This document shows positions 21,385-32,750 of a stretch of 64,000 nt of DNA, in pieces. The translations under genes were made by a program, and so were the position numbers. This DNA comes from Poecilobothrus nobilitatus (Eukaryota > Arthropoda > Insecta > Diptera > Dolichopodidae). Numbering within the stretch: the stretch's first letter is position 1; each line of letters begins with the position of its first letter. The notes under the pieces were generated by a model. The model had not been told where the DNA came from, did no database searches, and saw nothing but the letters and a program-made list of their open reading frames with translations. The DNA is taken from NCBI GenBank assembly GCA_947095535.1, contig OX352773.1, positions 103,927,948 through 103,991,947 of the forward strand. The letters run 5' to 3'.

Positions 21385-21885
21385 TTTTTTTAGAAATTTT
21401 CTATAAATCTGCGGTAAAATTGCAAAAAGCTACGAATCTTCTGGCTACATCAGCCTTTATAGGTGTTGGACATTACTTTAATATGCCGTTTTTGGAAAGA
21501 TCAGGTTTTATTTCTTTTTGATGGTGTAGATAAGTAACTAGATTTAATTAGATGGTGTAGATAAGTAACTTCTGTTTGTATAAATGTACATTCAGTTGGA
21601 TTTAATTTTAAGTTAGATTCTCTCAATTTTGTGAAAAAATTTATTAAATTTTTGTTATAATGTTATAATGTTTTACTGCATCCGTGGATTATAATATCGT
21701 CGAAGTAGAAACATGCGTCAGAGTCTAATCCGGATAATTGATAGCGTTCTTTGTAAACTATTTGAAGATATTTTTAATCCAAATGCTAATTTCATGAACT
21801 GATAATGACCTTTATTAGTTGAAAAAGTCTAAAATGTCATCTAAATGAGCTAACGGGAACTTATCATCTATTGTTTTCGGTATCA
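21385..21885 (-). pseudogene. Ty3/gypsy reverse transcriptase fragment
   Basis: Minus-strand translation in mixed frames gives DDKFPLAHLDDILDFF, STNKGHYQF (the GHYEF block), an FYFDDIIIHG motif C (the DD catalytic pair), LRESNLKLNPTECTFIQTEV and, near 21,400, FLQFYRRFIENF. These are in the normal order of a gypsy RT palm and connection. Several frameshifts and internal deletions; no RNase H or integrase attached. Confidence 0.75.
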
Positions 21886-21889
21886 TTCT

Positions 21890-22990
21890 TTTTAATAATA
21901 ATTTCTCAAAAAGCTATCTCTCAAAAAGCTATTTCTCAAACACTATCTGTAAGAAAGAAATTGGTCTATAAGATTTTGATTCATTGGAAGGCTTTTCAGG
22001 CTCATAATTATTTCTATCATAATTATTTCTGTACCCTTCCAAATATTAGGTAGATAATTTATTCTTAATATAGCATTCATTATGTGTGCTAGCATTGTTA
22101 CAACTTTTTTCGGAAGTTGTTTTAATACTTCCGCTGTTACTAAATTAAAATCTTGTGCTTTTTTCAACTTGAGAGTTTTAATTCCATCAACCAATTCCAC
22201 TTGGGAGAGTGGTGCAAGAACATTCTCTTTCTGTCTAACGTCATTTTCAATGTAGAAATCTGAGTCTATTTCATTCCGCTGAAAGATTTCTTCCGCTTAT
22301 ATGTTTCAGCCTTTTCTTTATAGTTTCTTGTCTATTCACCTTTTTTGTTCTTGATTGGTGGAACTTGCAAGTTAGGTTTTTGTAGACTCTTTGTTGCTTT
22401 CCACAAAAAAAATTTTTTTTTTCTTTAGCTGATAAATTTTCCACATAATTTTTATAATTATCACTCATTATTTCTAAAATGTTTCCTCTCAGATTTTCAG
22501 TTATTCTATTTAAAAACTTTTTATCAGCTAAGTCACGTGTTTGTTACCATCTACGTCTAGCTATTGTATTCTTTTACAACATATTTATGATATATCTAAG
22601 ATAATTATTATCTTATAATACATTCTTTAGTATTATTCAATTTTGATCAAATTTTCGATAACATTATCTATTTGTTATTTTAGCTCTTAATATATTTAAT
22701 TTTCTATCTCTTGTTTAAAACTTTCTCAATCTGTTGATTTATTAATAAGAGTAGGCTTATTTAGTTTTTCGATAATCTTTTTATTCAGATTCAGTACCAC
22801 AGCAGAATGGTCTGAATCTAAATCTTGATTATCTTCTAGAGTAATGAAGTTTGCCGATATTATTTTTGTTATAAAAAAATGCAGTAGATCTGGAATTTTA
22901 TTTGTATCAATATGCCAATAAATTGGTTTGAGTAGGTAATCCTGCACTTGGGGATGGGGAAAAATCATGCCATATCGCACCGAAGACCAC
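21890..22990 (-). pseudogene. LINE endonuclease C-terminus to RT fragment
   Basis: Minus-strand order: PIYWHIDTNKIPDLLHFFIT and LDSDHSAVVLNLNKK (end of the endonuclease domain, with the catalytic SDH), a linker (NYKNYVENLSAKEKKNFF), then QVELVDGIKTLKLKKAQDF and PKKVVTMLAHIMNAILR, YLPNIWKGTEII (RT N-terminal fingers). It stops just after the SYRPISLLP-like block. Jockey-like by pattern. Identical pieces occur at 39,660-40,690 and 54,020-55,050. Confidence 0.75.
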
Positions 22991-23042
22991 GCCCACTGAC
23001 CTATATTTTGATTGATGGGTTTAATGTAGGTTATTCTTGGTT

Positions 23043-24095
23043 AGTAGGTCGAAAACTTGTTTTGTTTATTTTGGTTTAGGTTATAAGCATGGGTTGTTAA
23101 CTTATAAGTTTGCAAGTGGTTGTATAGTAGGAAATGAAGGTTGTTGGTACTGTAGAAGTTGTTAGGCAAGGTTAATGAACTGAACAAGTTTAGGATATTT
23201 AGGTTTTTCAATAAATTCATTGATACTTTGTAATAGGATATCATACAAATAGAAAGATGATTTTTTTCAGGTCAAATCAAGTTTATTTTTTTAAATTGCG
23301 CAAAATCGCATGCTTAATAAAATATACCTAAATACGTAAAAGAGATATAAAAGAAACGAAAAAAACTTATTTTTATTATTCAATAAAAAAAATATTCATA
23401 GGTACTTTTGAATACGAAGATGTAAATAATAAAAATAAAAACAAAACGTAAACAAGAAGTAGGTACAGTAGGTAAGTGTATTTTTGTTTATTAAAGAAGA
23501 TCAATAATTGTTGTAAGTTGTTATTATAGTTTTAAAGCTGCAAAATAAAAAAAAAATTAAAATAAGAAAAATATGTTACCTATTTTAGGATATGAGTTGT
23601 TTCTCTATATTCTATATTTTGTTCTAAGTACATATGAACTTAAAAAATATTTTGCATTCTTCTAATTTCTGTTTACCTGGTGTAAAATAAATTGTTAAAA
23701 CTAGTTTGACTCTTTTAAACATTGTTAAAATTTGTGAATGCAGTAAAAAAGTAAAAATAAAAACAAAAGAAAGAAAAAAATTATATAATTATAGGTGCAT
23801 CTGTTATGTAGGATTTCTTTTTTCTGTTCTATAAGCAGATTGAGAAAATAACCTGAAATCTTCGATTTTACTTTGTTTTGTTATTATTACGTTCCATTCT
23901 ATGCTGTAAGAAATGAAAAAATAAAAAATAATAAAAATCAAAAAGAAGTTAATTGCTTTTGGTATCTATTTGAAAACAAAAATAAAACAAATTTATTTAT
24001 ATGTTTGAAATAATTTTGAATTTGAAAATATTTTACAATTTTACAGAAATCTGTGTTGGAAAATTTTTTTACGATGATCAGATGTTAAGATTTTA
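23043..24095. repeat. Polinton B left terminal inverted repeat (boundary inferred)
   Basis: The PolB stop of Polinton B is at 24,133; from 24,095 outwards the sequence equals the reverse complement of 38,605-39,640. I place the outer end at AGTAGGTCGAAAACTTG (23,043) because Polinton A also begins AGTAG. The similarity to the other side continues past this point, so the true end cannot be read from the alignment. No gene is evident; a 64-codon ORF in it (23,260 region) is interrupted by indels and looks fortuitous. Confidence 0.5.
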
Positions 24096-25032
24096 AAAAT
24101 TTTAAATTAATATGTAAAGAAATTTGAATGATTTACTTATCAGCACGTGATTTTTTCCTATTATATCCATACGGTAAAGAACTACCATCTTCATTAAATT
24201 TTTGTTTTTCCGATTTTGGTTGATATTTTTTTATTTCGGGAATCGTAAGTACATCATGATTTTTATTTCGACGAATGTTTTCTGAAATGACGTATGTGTC
24301 TGCACTATTCAATGAATTTAAAACTGCTTCCTTTATGCTATTAAAATTGATTCATAACTAAGAGAGAATCCTTTAACTTTACAAACAATTTTTTCGGTAT
24401 TATCTTTTGTACAGTAAATTTTGTAGGCGTAGTTCTTGGGACCACCACTTACAAATTCTGTAATATAACTTCCTATACCATAACACTCTAACTCATCTGT
24501 CATGTCTCCTATAAATTCCCCTGTTTGTGGTTCATATTCTCCTTCTCGACTAATATACAACACCGAATCGGTGTCATAATATAATACTCTACTATCTAGC
24601 TTCTCTAAATAACTGTAAAGTTGAAGACGAGCCTGTGTTGTTGTATAAGCAGCGATACTTACGTTGACAGTAGATAAAGAAGTTGCTGCTTCTTCTTTAT
24701 ACTTCCAGCTAGCCACTATGTTTTCTTCATTTACTGGAAATATGTGACATAGTTCTACAGAGGTTTGTTATTAACTCGTAAAGTTTAAAAGGTTGATTTA
24801 TAATGGTGGTTTGTTGTTGATTTTCCTTTTGCCCAAATTTTCCCCAGAATGAGTTTAAAATAATTTTAGCAAAAGATCTTAAACCAGGATTATTAACTAC
24901 TTTATCGTATTCTAATTTAATTTCTTCCTTTTCAAAAAAACTATCAATATATTCTTCCTTTTCTTTTTGAGTTTGACATTTTATTGGCCACCGAGTAGCT
25001 TCTTGTTTAATCTTTATAAATTTATTTATTTA

Positions 25033-26760
25033 TTTATTTATTATTATAACCAAAACAAGGTTTTTACATAACAAATCTTACGGCTAAAACTTAATAATAA
25101 CAAGTACAAAATAAAACACGATAAATGCAAATAAAAAAAAATTATTACATTGACTTATATGGTAAATTACAAATTGTTTACAAAGCAAAAACACAGTTAG
25201 ATTTGAATTAATATAACTCAGTTAGGTAAAAATAAAATAATTTGTACAATATGAAGTGTAATCTAATATTATGAAAGTTAAAGTTATTGTGTAAGATTAG
25301 TAACAAATTTTTGTATTAATTTTTGTTTGAAAGTGTTCTTTGATATTTGTGTTGAAAAGAGATTACTGTGTTTGTTGAATGTAATGCAACATCTGTTAAT
25401 TGGTTCATTTCTTCCATATTCAGTTCTATGAGTATTTTCAATTAAACTATGAGTATTTTCATTAATCTCTATTTTTCAGTAGAGAGATTTTGTCACCGCT
25501 ATGTTACTGAATTCTTTAGCTCTTCTTTTAATGAATCCTAACATTTTATTTGCCTTGGAAATCATATGCTCATAGTGAAGATGGAAGTTAAGCTTATCAT
25601 CCAAAAAAATCCCTAGATCGGTCATGCTGCTTACCCTTTCTAGAGTTAAATTATCAATAGAATAATCGAATAAAATAGTAGATCTTTTCCGTGTAAAACT
25701 AATAGCCTTGCATTTTTGAATGTTCAGCTCTAACTTATTGGAAAAGCACCATTCTTGTAAAGAATGTAGGTTTGACTGAAGTAATGCAACATCAGAAATA
25801 TTTTTGATAACGTGGTAAATTTTAAGATCGTCGGCAAATGCAATATGTGATACAGCCACTAGTTTGGCCGAAAGGTCTGAAATTAATATAATAAATAGAA
25901 GTGGACCTAAATGGCTACCTTGAAGTACACCTGAAGTAACGGTCACTGTGTTTGATAAGAAACCTTGGAATTTTATATTTTGAGTTCTATTTGTTAAGTA
26001 AGAGTACAGCCATGTAAGAAATGTAACCGAAATACCTATTGCAACAAGTTTGTTAAACAAAATAGTATGATCGACACGATCAAATGCTTTACTAAAATCT
26101 GTGTAAATAGCATCAACTTGGTGCCCATTTTCCATTTCATTAAGGATTTCAGATGTATAAACCAAAAGATTTGTTGAGGTAGAACGACCTTTTCTGAAAC
26201 CATGCTGCTGTTCATTTAATTTTGTGTTTATGATGGGTGTAATTTTGTTTACGACCATTTTTTCGAACAACTTAGGAATAGTCGATAAAATAGCTATACC
26301 ACGGTAGTTTTCGACGTGTGCTTTGTCGCCCTTTTTGTGGATGGGAATTAAATAAGACGATTTCCAACCATATGGGAAAACACCTGAGGAAAGTGATTTA
26401 TTAAAAATGAGATGAAGTGGATAAGTCAAATAACTAACAGCATTGTATAAAAAAGTCGGCGGGATTAAGTCAGGTCCTACACCTTTTTTAGTATCGATGT
26501 TAATGATTGCTTCAAATATTTCATTTTCAGTAAGATATAGATCCGTAATAATTGAATTTGAGTTATTTGTTTGATTTGAAAGATCGAAATTTATAGAAGA
26601 TTTCTGTGGACGATAAACTTTTTGAAAACAATCAGCAAAGAAATTACAAATTACCTTAGGACAAGACGAGGAAGTGTTGTCTTTTGACATTGAGTTTGGG
26701 TAGCCGTAACTTTTACGCTTAATATTTATAAAGTCAAAAAATTTTATAAAGTCAAAAAAT
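25033..26760 (-). mobile_element. 5'-truncated non-LTR retrotransposon inserted in PolB
   Basis: About 1.73 kb absent from copies C and D. On the minus strand it encodes an RT with GVGPDLIPPTFLYNA, HKKGDKAHVENYRGIAIL, NEQQHGFRKGRSTSTNLL, AIYTDFSKAFDRVDH (motif A), VLQGSHLGPLLF (family PQGS, here LQGS) and HIAFADDLKIYHV (catalytic FADD). The coding part stops at 25,476 after KRRAKEFSNIAVTKS. The 3' end carries a short TTTA/AATA repeat tail at 25,018-25,043. At the 5' end, TTTTTTGACTTTATAAA is duplicated in tandem (26,725-26,760). The open frame is fused in frame with 113 codons of polymerase upstream. Confidence 0.85.
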
Positions 26761-29220
26761 GTATTCATCATTTTAGTGAATAAACCATCAATACCATTGC
26801 AATTGTCATATTTTACTGTTTCGTATTCCCAAACTTCATAAATATTTAAAATTTTATACCCTTTTTCAATTGCTTTTTTAATTTCATCAATTACCCAAGT
26901 TCCTACTAATGCTCTTTCATCGTCTGTATGTTCACAGTATTTTCCTTGATATTTTTGTTCACTACAAGTGTTACATAGTGAGAACATCAGTTTATTATTT
27001 TGTTTGACAGGTAACACGGAGTGGAATAGATTTGTTGGTGGTAAGATTTTACATTTAATAATACCGTCAATAGTCATTCTGTTTAACTTGGAGCAAGCAT
27101 CTTCTCCAACATAAGTCTTAGGATGGTTTATGGGAAATTTTCCTCGTTTGCAAATATATGGGTATAAGGAACATACATCTATGTATTTAATTTTTCTCCT
27201 TGTTTACATTTATAATATGTGTAAGTATTTCCCATTCTCCCGCCATAAAATGCATCACGAGGAATTAAAGGAACTAAATTAATTAATGAATGATTTTCTA
27301 AATATCTCATATTTTCATTCTGTCTCATTAGCTCCCGGAATTCACATTCCCACATCTCAATAACTTTATATCCACATGATTTTATAAACTCTGATCTCAT
27401 TAATGTTTTTTCATATCGTAGATTCAAAGTATCGCCAGAGTTATCATGTAATGGTATATCCCTCTGGTTTGTTAAACATTTTGGATGTCCATGATAAAAG
27501 CAACCGTAAAATTCAAATATTTCTTTAGTCTCTTCGCAAAATCCATCGACTTTAACATTTCCGATTTGTTTTTCTTTTCCATTAAATGCACATTTCAAAT
27601 CAATTTTTCTCAAATCTTTTTCCCAAAAAAGCCATTGCATAGCAATTTTTGACTGATTGTCTTCCATCCTATATCCTTTTCTTGGTATAATTCCTATAGT
27701 ATTCAATTTGAGAAAGTTTCTTCTATATACAAGATTACAGGCTGAAGCTATTGTTGTTGCTTCTACAAATGGTTCCACATTACATTCTTCTATAAAATTT
27801 TCTGAAAACCAGACATGCTCTAGTTAGAATTTCAACATCATTTATACAGTATTCTAAAATATCTTTCTCCATCTTCTTCTGAGTTTCTATTTTGTTCATA
27901 CCACATTAAAAATTCATTACGCTCATCTGCTTTCATTGTATTAAAGTTATAGTATTTAATTGCTGGAAGTGGGCCAATGTAATTTTCATTTTCCAATTTA
28001 TTAAGTAGACGCGGAAAATAACCCTTTTTCAAATTGATTGATAAATTAAAAGCTTTTGGTAATTTTGCCAAGGCCATAGGAAAGTAATTCATAGAATCTA
28101 TAAATTTAATGTTATCAATTATCATACCAATAATTTTTGTACCTCGCATAATTAACTTTGGTTCAAGTACAGTTTTATTGAGTATATAATTCAGAATAAA
28201 TTGATGGTCAAACGCCTGACCATTATGAGCAATTATGACAATCGTTTTGAATTCCTTTCTTAATTTTAAAATAAATTCCATGAAATCCTCTATCACATTT
28301 TTCGTTTTAAAAATTCTCTCTCTTAATTTACATTTTCCACAGAAGTATAGAGAATCAATGCTAATACATTTAAAGCATCTTAGCTGAGCCACACATAAAC
28401 TTGGAACATGTTCTTTTATTTTTGTAAAGCTAATTTCTTCTTGTCTTGTTTCTAAATCATAAAATAAGTAAATTCAATTTTCAAAATTTACTTTTGTTTT
28501 GTCTTGTTGAATGAAGCATTTATGGTTTTCAGGAACATGATTATCGCAAATCTTACAAAAATATTCTCGACATATATTAGTCCATTTTTTTAACTAGCAG
28601 CCTTATGGCTTTCAAAACATGTTTGTGAACAGCTGGTGAGTTAAGTGAACAAGCTGGTGAGTTTTGACAGCAAGGGCAACTTTTCGAACATCTATGTTCA
28701 TTTTTCTTAGAATACGGAATATGACATTCTTCACAATAAAATGCTGTGCAAAAAGCAGCTGTTAGTGAGGTTATTACATTATAATGATTATTATGATATA
28801 ACAAGTTAATTTTTTTCCCATTATTCAATCCTTCAAATATTATTTCTGCACCCCTTGTTCCATATTTATATACAACAATCTTGTGTTTGTGTAAAAATGT
28901 TTGAAATTGATTCAATTCACGAATTCCGCAACCTTCAGATGGAATTGTTATTTTTGATTTTTCTAATAATTTTAAAGCTGTTAAAGTTTGAAGTTTTCCT
29001 ATATTTTTTCGAATTTTTTCATAATCATTAAATTTTTCAATTTTAGCTATTGAAACAACAAGTGCACGCGGTAAACATAAATTATCGCTATTTTTTATTG
29101 CTATTATTCCTCTCCTTTTTAAGCATTCCTCATCAAAATTTGAATATTTATTACTTCTACCTCTACCAACGGGTAATTTAACATGGGTAACTGTTAAACA
29201 AAAAGTGTCTGTACTTAAAC

Positions 29221-29284
29221 CTGTAGACGTAAAATAAAAATAGTTTATAATAAATTAAGCCAAAAATGTATTATAAATAACTAC
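29221..29284 (-). other. Predicted 64-bp GT-AG intron in PolB (lineage B)
   Basis: On the minus strand the donor is CTGAAG/GTAGTTATTT and the acceptor TTTTACGTCTACAG/GTTTAA. Removing it keeps the frame between the N-terminal domain (VFQNNSE) and the polymerase body (LSTDTFCLTVTHVKLPVGRG). The 64 bases are not a multiple of three, and the interval has a pyrimidine-rich 3' side. The same intron is at 49,428-49,491 and 60,195-60,258. Confidence 0.7.
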
Positions 29285-29929
29285 CTTCAGAATTATTTTG
29301 GAAAACATTAGAAATTACATCCCAAACGTCGCTAAATTTTAGTTCATGAGCGGATCTAAAACTGAGATACGCAGGACCTTAATGTTCAAAGCTCTCTCCA
29401 CAAAATGTTAACCCAATCTTATCCTTGGAATTCACATCTTTCACAGCAATGTTGATTATTTGATGTATAGATGATGATGCATCCTTAATCCAGCTAATTG
29501 GTTCTCTATTGTGAGGTACGGATTTAATTACAAATTTTATTTTGTGTCCGTTCATATTAAACCGCTTAACAAGTGTCGAATTTTCACTTTCGATTATATA
29601 AGGTGTTATAGTTTCGGTAAGAAACTTTTGTAAAATAATTTTTTTCGACATTTTCTTTATACGAATTTTAGATGTTAATGCTTAAATAACAGAATAATAT
29701 TAAATTTTTAATACAGATTCACTCTGTTAAATGAACAATTAAATTGTAAGCAAAGGTCGCTTTAATAAATTATAGTTGTTTAACTACAATACCATCTTAA
29801 TACTATCTTAAAATAGAAAGAATTGAAAAACAAAAAGCAATCTAAATTTATCTTCAATACATTTTAATTAGTATAAATACATTGGGATTTTATACAAAAA
29901 ATATCAGTTTAAGTTCAAACAAGCAAGAT

Positions 29930-30244
29930 ATGGCACAGGAATATTTAAACTTCTTCATGACTGCAGAAGATGCTGTAACTGCTACAACTGCTACTACTAG
30001 TACAGCAGTGCGTCTTCCTGCGAAAAGGAGAAAGGCGCAAAATGAAGATGACGCTTCTAATCTTCATCAACAATAACAACAACTACATCAACAGCATCAT
30101 CATCAACAACAACATCAACAATCACAACAACAGCAACAACCGCAGCTACAGAAACAACAGCAACTACAACAACAACAAGATTATCAGAGTAAGGCAACAT
30201 CAAATCCCATCAGAAAAAGAAAACGGCGGAATTATTTAATTTAA
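29930..30244 (+). pseudogene. Gln-rich protein (lineage B, copy B)
   Basis: ATG at 29,930: MAQEYLNFFMTAEDAVTATT, a short basic cluster LPAKRRKAQNEDD that looks like a nuclear localisation signal, then a long CAA/CAG tract coding Gln with His, and a basic C-terminus (NPIRKRK). A TAA at 30,074-30,076 stands in place of a CAA inside the Gln tract, and a 1-base loss near 30,225 shifts the end. The same TAA is in copies C and D. No counterpart in lineage A. It may be a regulatory or DNA-binding protein, which is inference from composition alone. Confidence 0.55.
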
Positions 30245-30289
30245 AAAAAAATAAAAATTTTTAAATTTTTAAAAGTTAAAGATATGGAG

Positions 30290-30400
30290 CCAACTAGGCT
30301 CGATAAAATAAATAAAATTAAAACGTTAAACACCGTTTACGGTGAAAAATGGGTCTAATTAATATTATATTTATACCGCATCAAAAAGTTGGGGTATTTG
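30290..30400. other. Reduced hairpin cluster (copy B)
   Basis: Between the 3' ends of the Gln-rich and integrase genes. Keeps GAGCC-AACTA-GGCTC (30,281-30,297) and CACCGT-TT-ACGGTG (30,331-30,344); a third stem is left with only one side (GGGTCT at 30,350), and a fourth has one mismatch (GCATCAAA ... TTTGAAG, 30,378-30,402). Copy C has the full set at 48,210-48,438. Confidence 0.6.
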
Positions 30401-30531
30401 AAGATAATGATTCAGATTTTATTTCAGATTAAGATTTTATTTCATTTTTCAGATGTTAAGATTTTATTTTATTTTTCAGATGTTTTCAAGTTTTATTTTC
30501 AGGTGCTTGTTAGAGTTTTATTTTACAGATA

Positions 30532-31448
30532 TTAAACAATATTTGTTGAATTTATCCAAGTATTATGTGTGTCATCAAAACCTAACCATTTAACAAAAAC
30601 TCTATTTCCTTGCTTTTTCAGAATTTTTTCTACAAGATAAGTATCTGGGTATTTTACAGGTGTAAGCTCATCTTGATATATATCCCCAGAAATTGGCGTA
30701 TCAGTATAGTCCGATAATTGATATGTAACAGGATAAGTATTATTGATTTTATCAATCTTAAATACTTCAGTTGACCAATTCGGTTGATAACCTTTTTCGA
30801 AATGATCTTTATATTTACTTATTCTTACAAAATTTCCAGTTTTATATTTACTTTTTTGAAAAATTTTAGGCTCAGTATATATATTCCGCAGTATATTTTT
30901 TTCGTTTTTTTTTGTAATTTTTCAGGAGGAAGTATTGTTATGCTATGTTTTGTTGAATTATATTCTTTTATTAATGATTGTATAATAGGTAACCATTTAT
31001 AATTCCCGTTTAAACTAAATTTTTTCCACATAGAATTTTTCAATGTACGGTTAAATCGTTCAACAATTGATGCTTTTAATTCGTTAAATGTGTGATAATG
31101 ATTGATTGATTTTTCTTTTATATAATTTTGAAATTGTAAAATAAAAAATTCCTTGCCATGATCAGAGTAAATATTTTTTGGTATAACTTTAGCTCTAATA
31201 ATTGTTTTTAAGTCATTTAAAACATTTTCAGCATTTTTTGTTTTCACAGGTTCAGCATAGACATATTTGGAAAAAGTATCAATGACCGTCAGCATATATT
31301 TATAACCATTATTAAATTTTCCATAAGGTATCATTTCGACTAAATCAATTTGCCACGTGTCATTTAGACCTTTCTGTTTGAATTTTCTTCTAAGAAATTT
31401 ACGTCTTGCCTGTCTATGAATTTCAGTCACTATTTGAGCTCTTGACAT
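30532..31448 (-). pseudogene. Retroviral-type integrase with chromodomain (copy B)
   Basis: Polinton integrase that would insert element ends into host DNA. Core rve domain: TWQIDLVEMI (first Asp), NIYSDHGKEF (second Asp; His replaces the usual Gln) and KASIVERFNRTLK (Glu). A C-terminal chromodomain YLVEKILKKQGNRVFVKWLG ... TWI lies at 30,620-30,540. Start ATG 31,448, MSRAQIVTEIHRQARRKFLR. A 1-base loss in an A-run near 30,900 breaks the frame between the core and the C-terminus. It is divergent from the acidic gene at 31,639 over a 190-bp shared promoter region. About 300 codons in all, a usual length. Confidence 0.9.
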
Positions 31449-31539
31449 TTTGTTTTAAAAATGTTAAAGGTAATGTTATAATAATTATTATACATAAAAT
31501 CATAGACCAAAGCATGGTTTAAACTAATCATCTAATTGA

Positions 31540-31605
31540 GTTTAATTTGCTTTTATACTTTTCTACATGAGTATATAACTCAACTTTTATTTTCAAATTT
31601 AATTC
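31540..31605. promoter_or_regulatory. Divergent TATA boxes between integrase and acidic gene (copy B)
   Basis: On plus, GTATATAACTCAAC at about 31,571 precedes the acidic gene ATG (31,639) by some 65 bp, with TTCACTT as a possible initiator near 31,601. On minus, TATAAAAG (complement at 31,550-31,557) faces the integrase start at 31,448. Copy C keeps both (46,931-46,962). Confidence 0.4.
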
Positions 31606-31638
31606 ACTTCCATTCTGACTGCTCAACAACTCACTAAA

Positions 31639-31935
31639 ATGCTGCCTGATTCCACATCATCTCCATTTAAAGAAACTGTAGATGATGTAAATACACAAGG
31701 TCAGATACAAGAAAATGAAATTACGTCCACCACGGACGACGAAAATTTAGCAGAAACTGAGGAATTTATACCACCGTTCCAGATAGTTGAATTAGAAGAC
31801 GAAGAAGAAGAAATGGAAGAAGAAATTGAGGAAGATGAGGAAGCAGTTCCATTTAATGAAATTTGGGACATAAATAATCAGCAAGGAGATCTTGATTATT
31901 TCAATGATTTAATAATCCTAAATAATTTTAATTAA
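31639..31935 (+). CDS. Acidic protein of unknown function (copy B)
   Basis: 98 residues, MLPDSTSSPFKETVDDVNTQ, an FIPPFQIVELEDEEEEME segment and a long Glu run, then VPFNEIWDINNQQGDLDYF. Highly acidic, no membrane segment or signal peptide. Intact in B (98 aa) and C (100 aa; two codons longer in the Thr region and one Glu shorter). Present only in lineage B. Acidic tails of this sort occur in transcription activators and histone-binding proteins; no function can be assigned. Confidence 0.55.
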   Translation: MLPDSTSSPFKETVDDVNTQGQIQENEITSTTDDENLAETEEFIPPFQIVELEDEEEEMEEEIEEDEEAVPFNEIWDINNQQGDLDYFNDLIILNNFN

Positions 31936-32009
31936 ATAATCTAATGAAAGGTGTACAGAAAAATATTTGTCTATCTAAAACATATAAATCAAAAATAAAA
32001 ATTTGTATA

Positions 32010-32573
32010 TTATTTGTTGTGATTTATTTTGTTTGTTTTATGTAGTATATTACAGATTTGTTCCTTTAAAGTTACAGGAATTTCAAAAAATAAGCTTGAA
32101 TAATTACATTGTACATTAAAACATTGTATTGGTACATAAATTTCTCTTTCTAACCTAAATACTTGTTGTTCGACACATAAATTTAGATATTCCTGAACAT
32201 AGTCTTTTACATTTAACACAGCAGATTTATAATAGATCATCACTGCGTGAAGAAAATTGCTTAAATTGTAAAACTGCTCTGCTTCTTCTTTGTTAATACT
32301 TATATTTTGTCCGTTCGTTGATTTTAATCCATGATGAAAGTTCTGTTTTATATCTTTAATTATCAGTTTATCGAGTTTTTTGTTAAATTCATAATAAAAT
32401 GTATTCCATTCATGATATTTTAAGACAATTGACTTTTTACCAATACGGTGAATTATACTTGAGGCTTCAAATGACTCACAGTCACATCCAACAGCAATTT
32501 TTAATGTATGACTCTTATTGAGAAAATATGTGTAACTTAACAATAAATTTGTGTTCTGACCTAGTGCTTCCAT
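32010..32573 (-). CDS. Conserved Polinton protein of ~190 aa (copy B)
   Basis: 187 residues, MEALGQNTNLLLSYTYFLNK, intact. Homologous to 13,173-13,755 in lineage A and nearly identical to 45,934-46,497. Conserved blocks: HEWNTFYYEFNKKLDKLII, YNLSNFLHAVMIYYKSAVLN, QCNYSSLFFEIP. It follows the protease gene in all copies and converges on the acidic gene. Function unknown. Of the lineage B genes it is one of the few without a break in both B and C. Confidence 0.7.
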   Translation of the reverse strand: MEALGQNTNLLLSYTYFLNKSHTLKIAVGCDCESFEASSIIHRIGKKSIVLKYHEWNTFYYEFNKKLDKLIIKDIKQNFHHGLKSTNGQNISINKEEAEQFYNLSNFLHAVMIYYKSAVLNVKDYVQEYLNLCVEQQVFRLEREIYVPIQCFNVQCNYSSLFFEIPVTLKEQICNILHKTNKINHNK

Positions 32574-32626
32574 TCCTTTAATTTTACTAAAACCTGTTTA
32601 TATTGTTTTTATTATTTATACGTTTT

Positions 32627-32750
32627 AGGAACACAAATTTGTAATGAGTTATATTTTCCAAATACATTGTGAAAGGTATGTGTAAGTTTTAGGAACACAA
32701 ATTTGTAATGAGTTATATTTTCCAAATACATTGTGAAAGGTACTTAAAAT
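32627..32750. repeat. Tandem duplication at the protease C-terminus (copy B)
   Basis: About 62 bp (AGGAACACAAATTTGTAATG ... ACATTGTGAAAGGTA) occurs twice in a row. Copy C has one unit. The duplication changes the protease tail: after ICVPKTY copy B continues with TYLSQCIWKI instead of stopping. Confidence 0.85.

Larger units (their letters stand above)
18490..24095. repeat. Left arm of ~5.6-kb inverted repeat
   Basis: This stretch is repeated in reverse complement at 38,605-44,157 with high similarity along its whole length. From outside inwards it holds the 3' end of the Polinton A polymerase, the right TIR of Polinton A, a gypsy protease half, LINE ORF1/endonuclease, gypsy RT, a LINE RT piece and the TIR of Polinton B. 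The loop of the palindrome is the body of Polinton B. Small indels separate the arms. Confidence 0.9.
24133..29651 (-). pseudogene. Protein-primed DNA polymerase B (lineage B), interrupted by a LINE
   Basis: N-terminal domain from 29,651 (MSKKIILQKFLTETITPYII), a GT-AG intron at 29,221-29,284, a Cys-rich region near 28,700, exonuclease motifs with AHNGQAFDHQFIL near 28,210 (Exo II), polymerase motif A at about 27,190-27,150 (IDVCSLYPYICKRGK region), motif B NSFWGKFGQ near 24,850 and motif C LYYDTDSVLYI near 24,570. Breaks: TAA at 29,379, TAA at about 28,600 with a neighbouring deletion and small duplication near 28,640, frame changes near 27,830 and 24,755, a ~16-bp deletion near 24,345, and the LINE at 25,033-26,760. 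Some of these lesions are shared with copies C and D. Confidence 0.9.
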
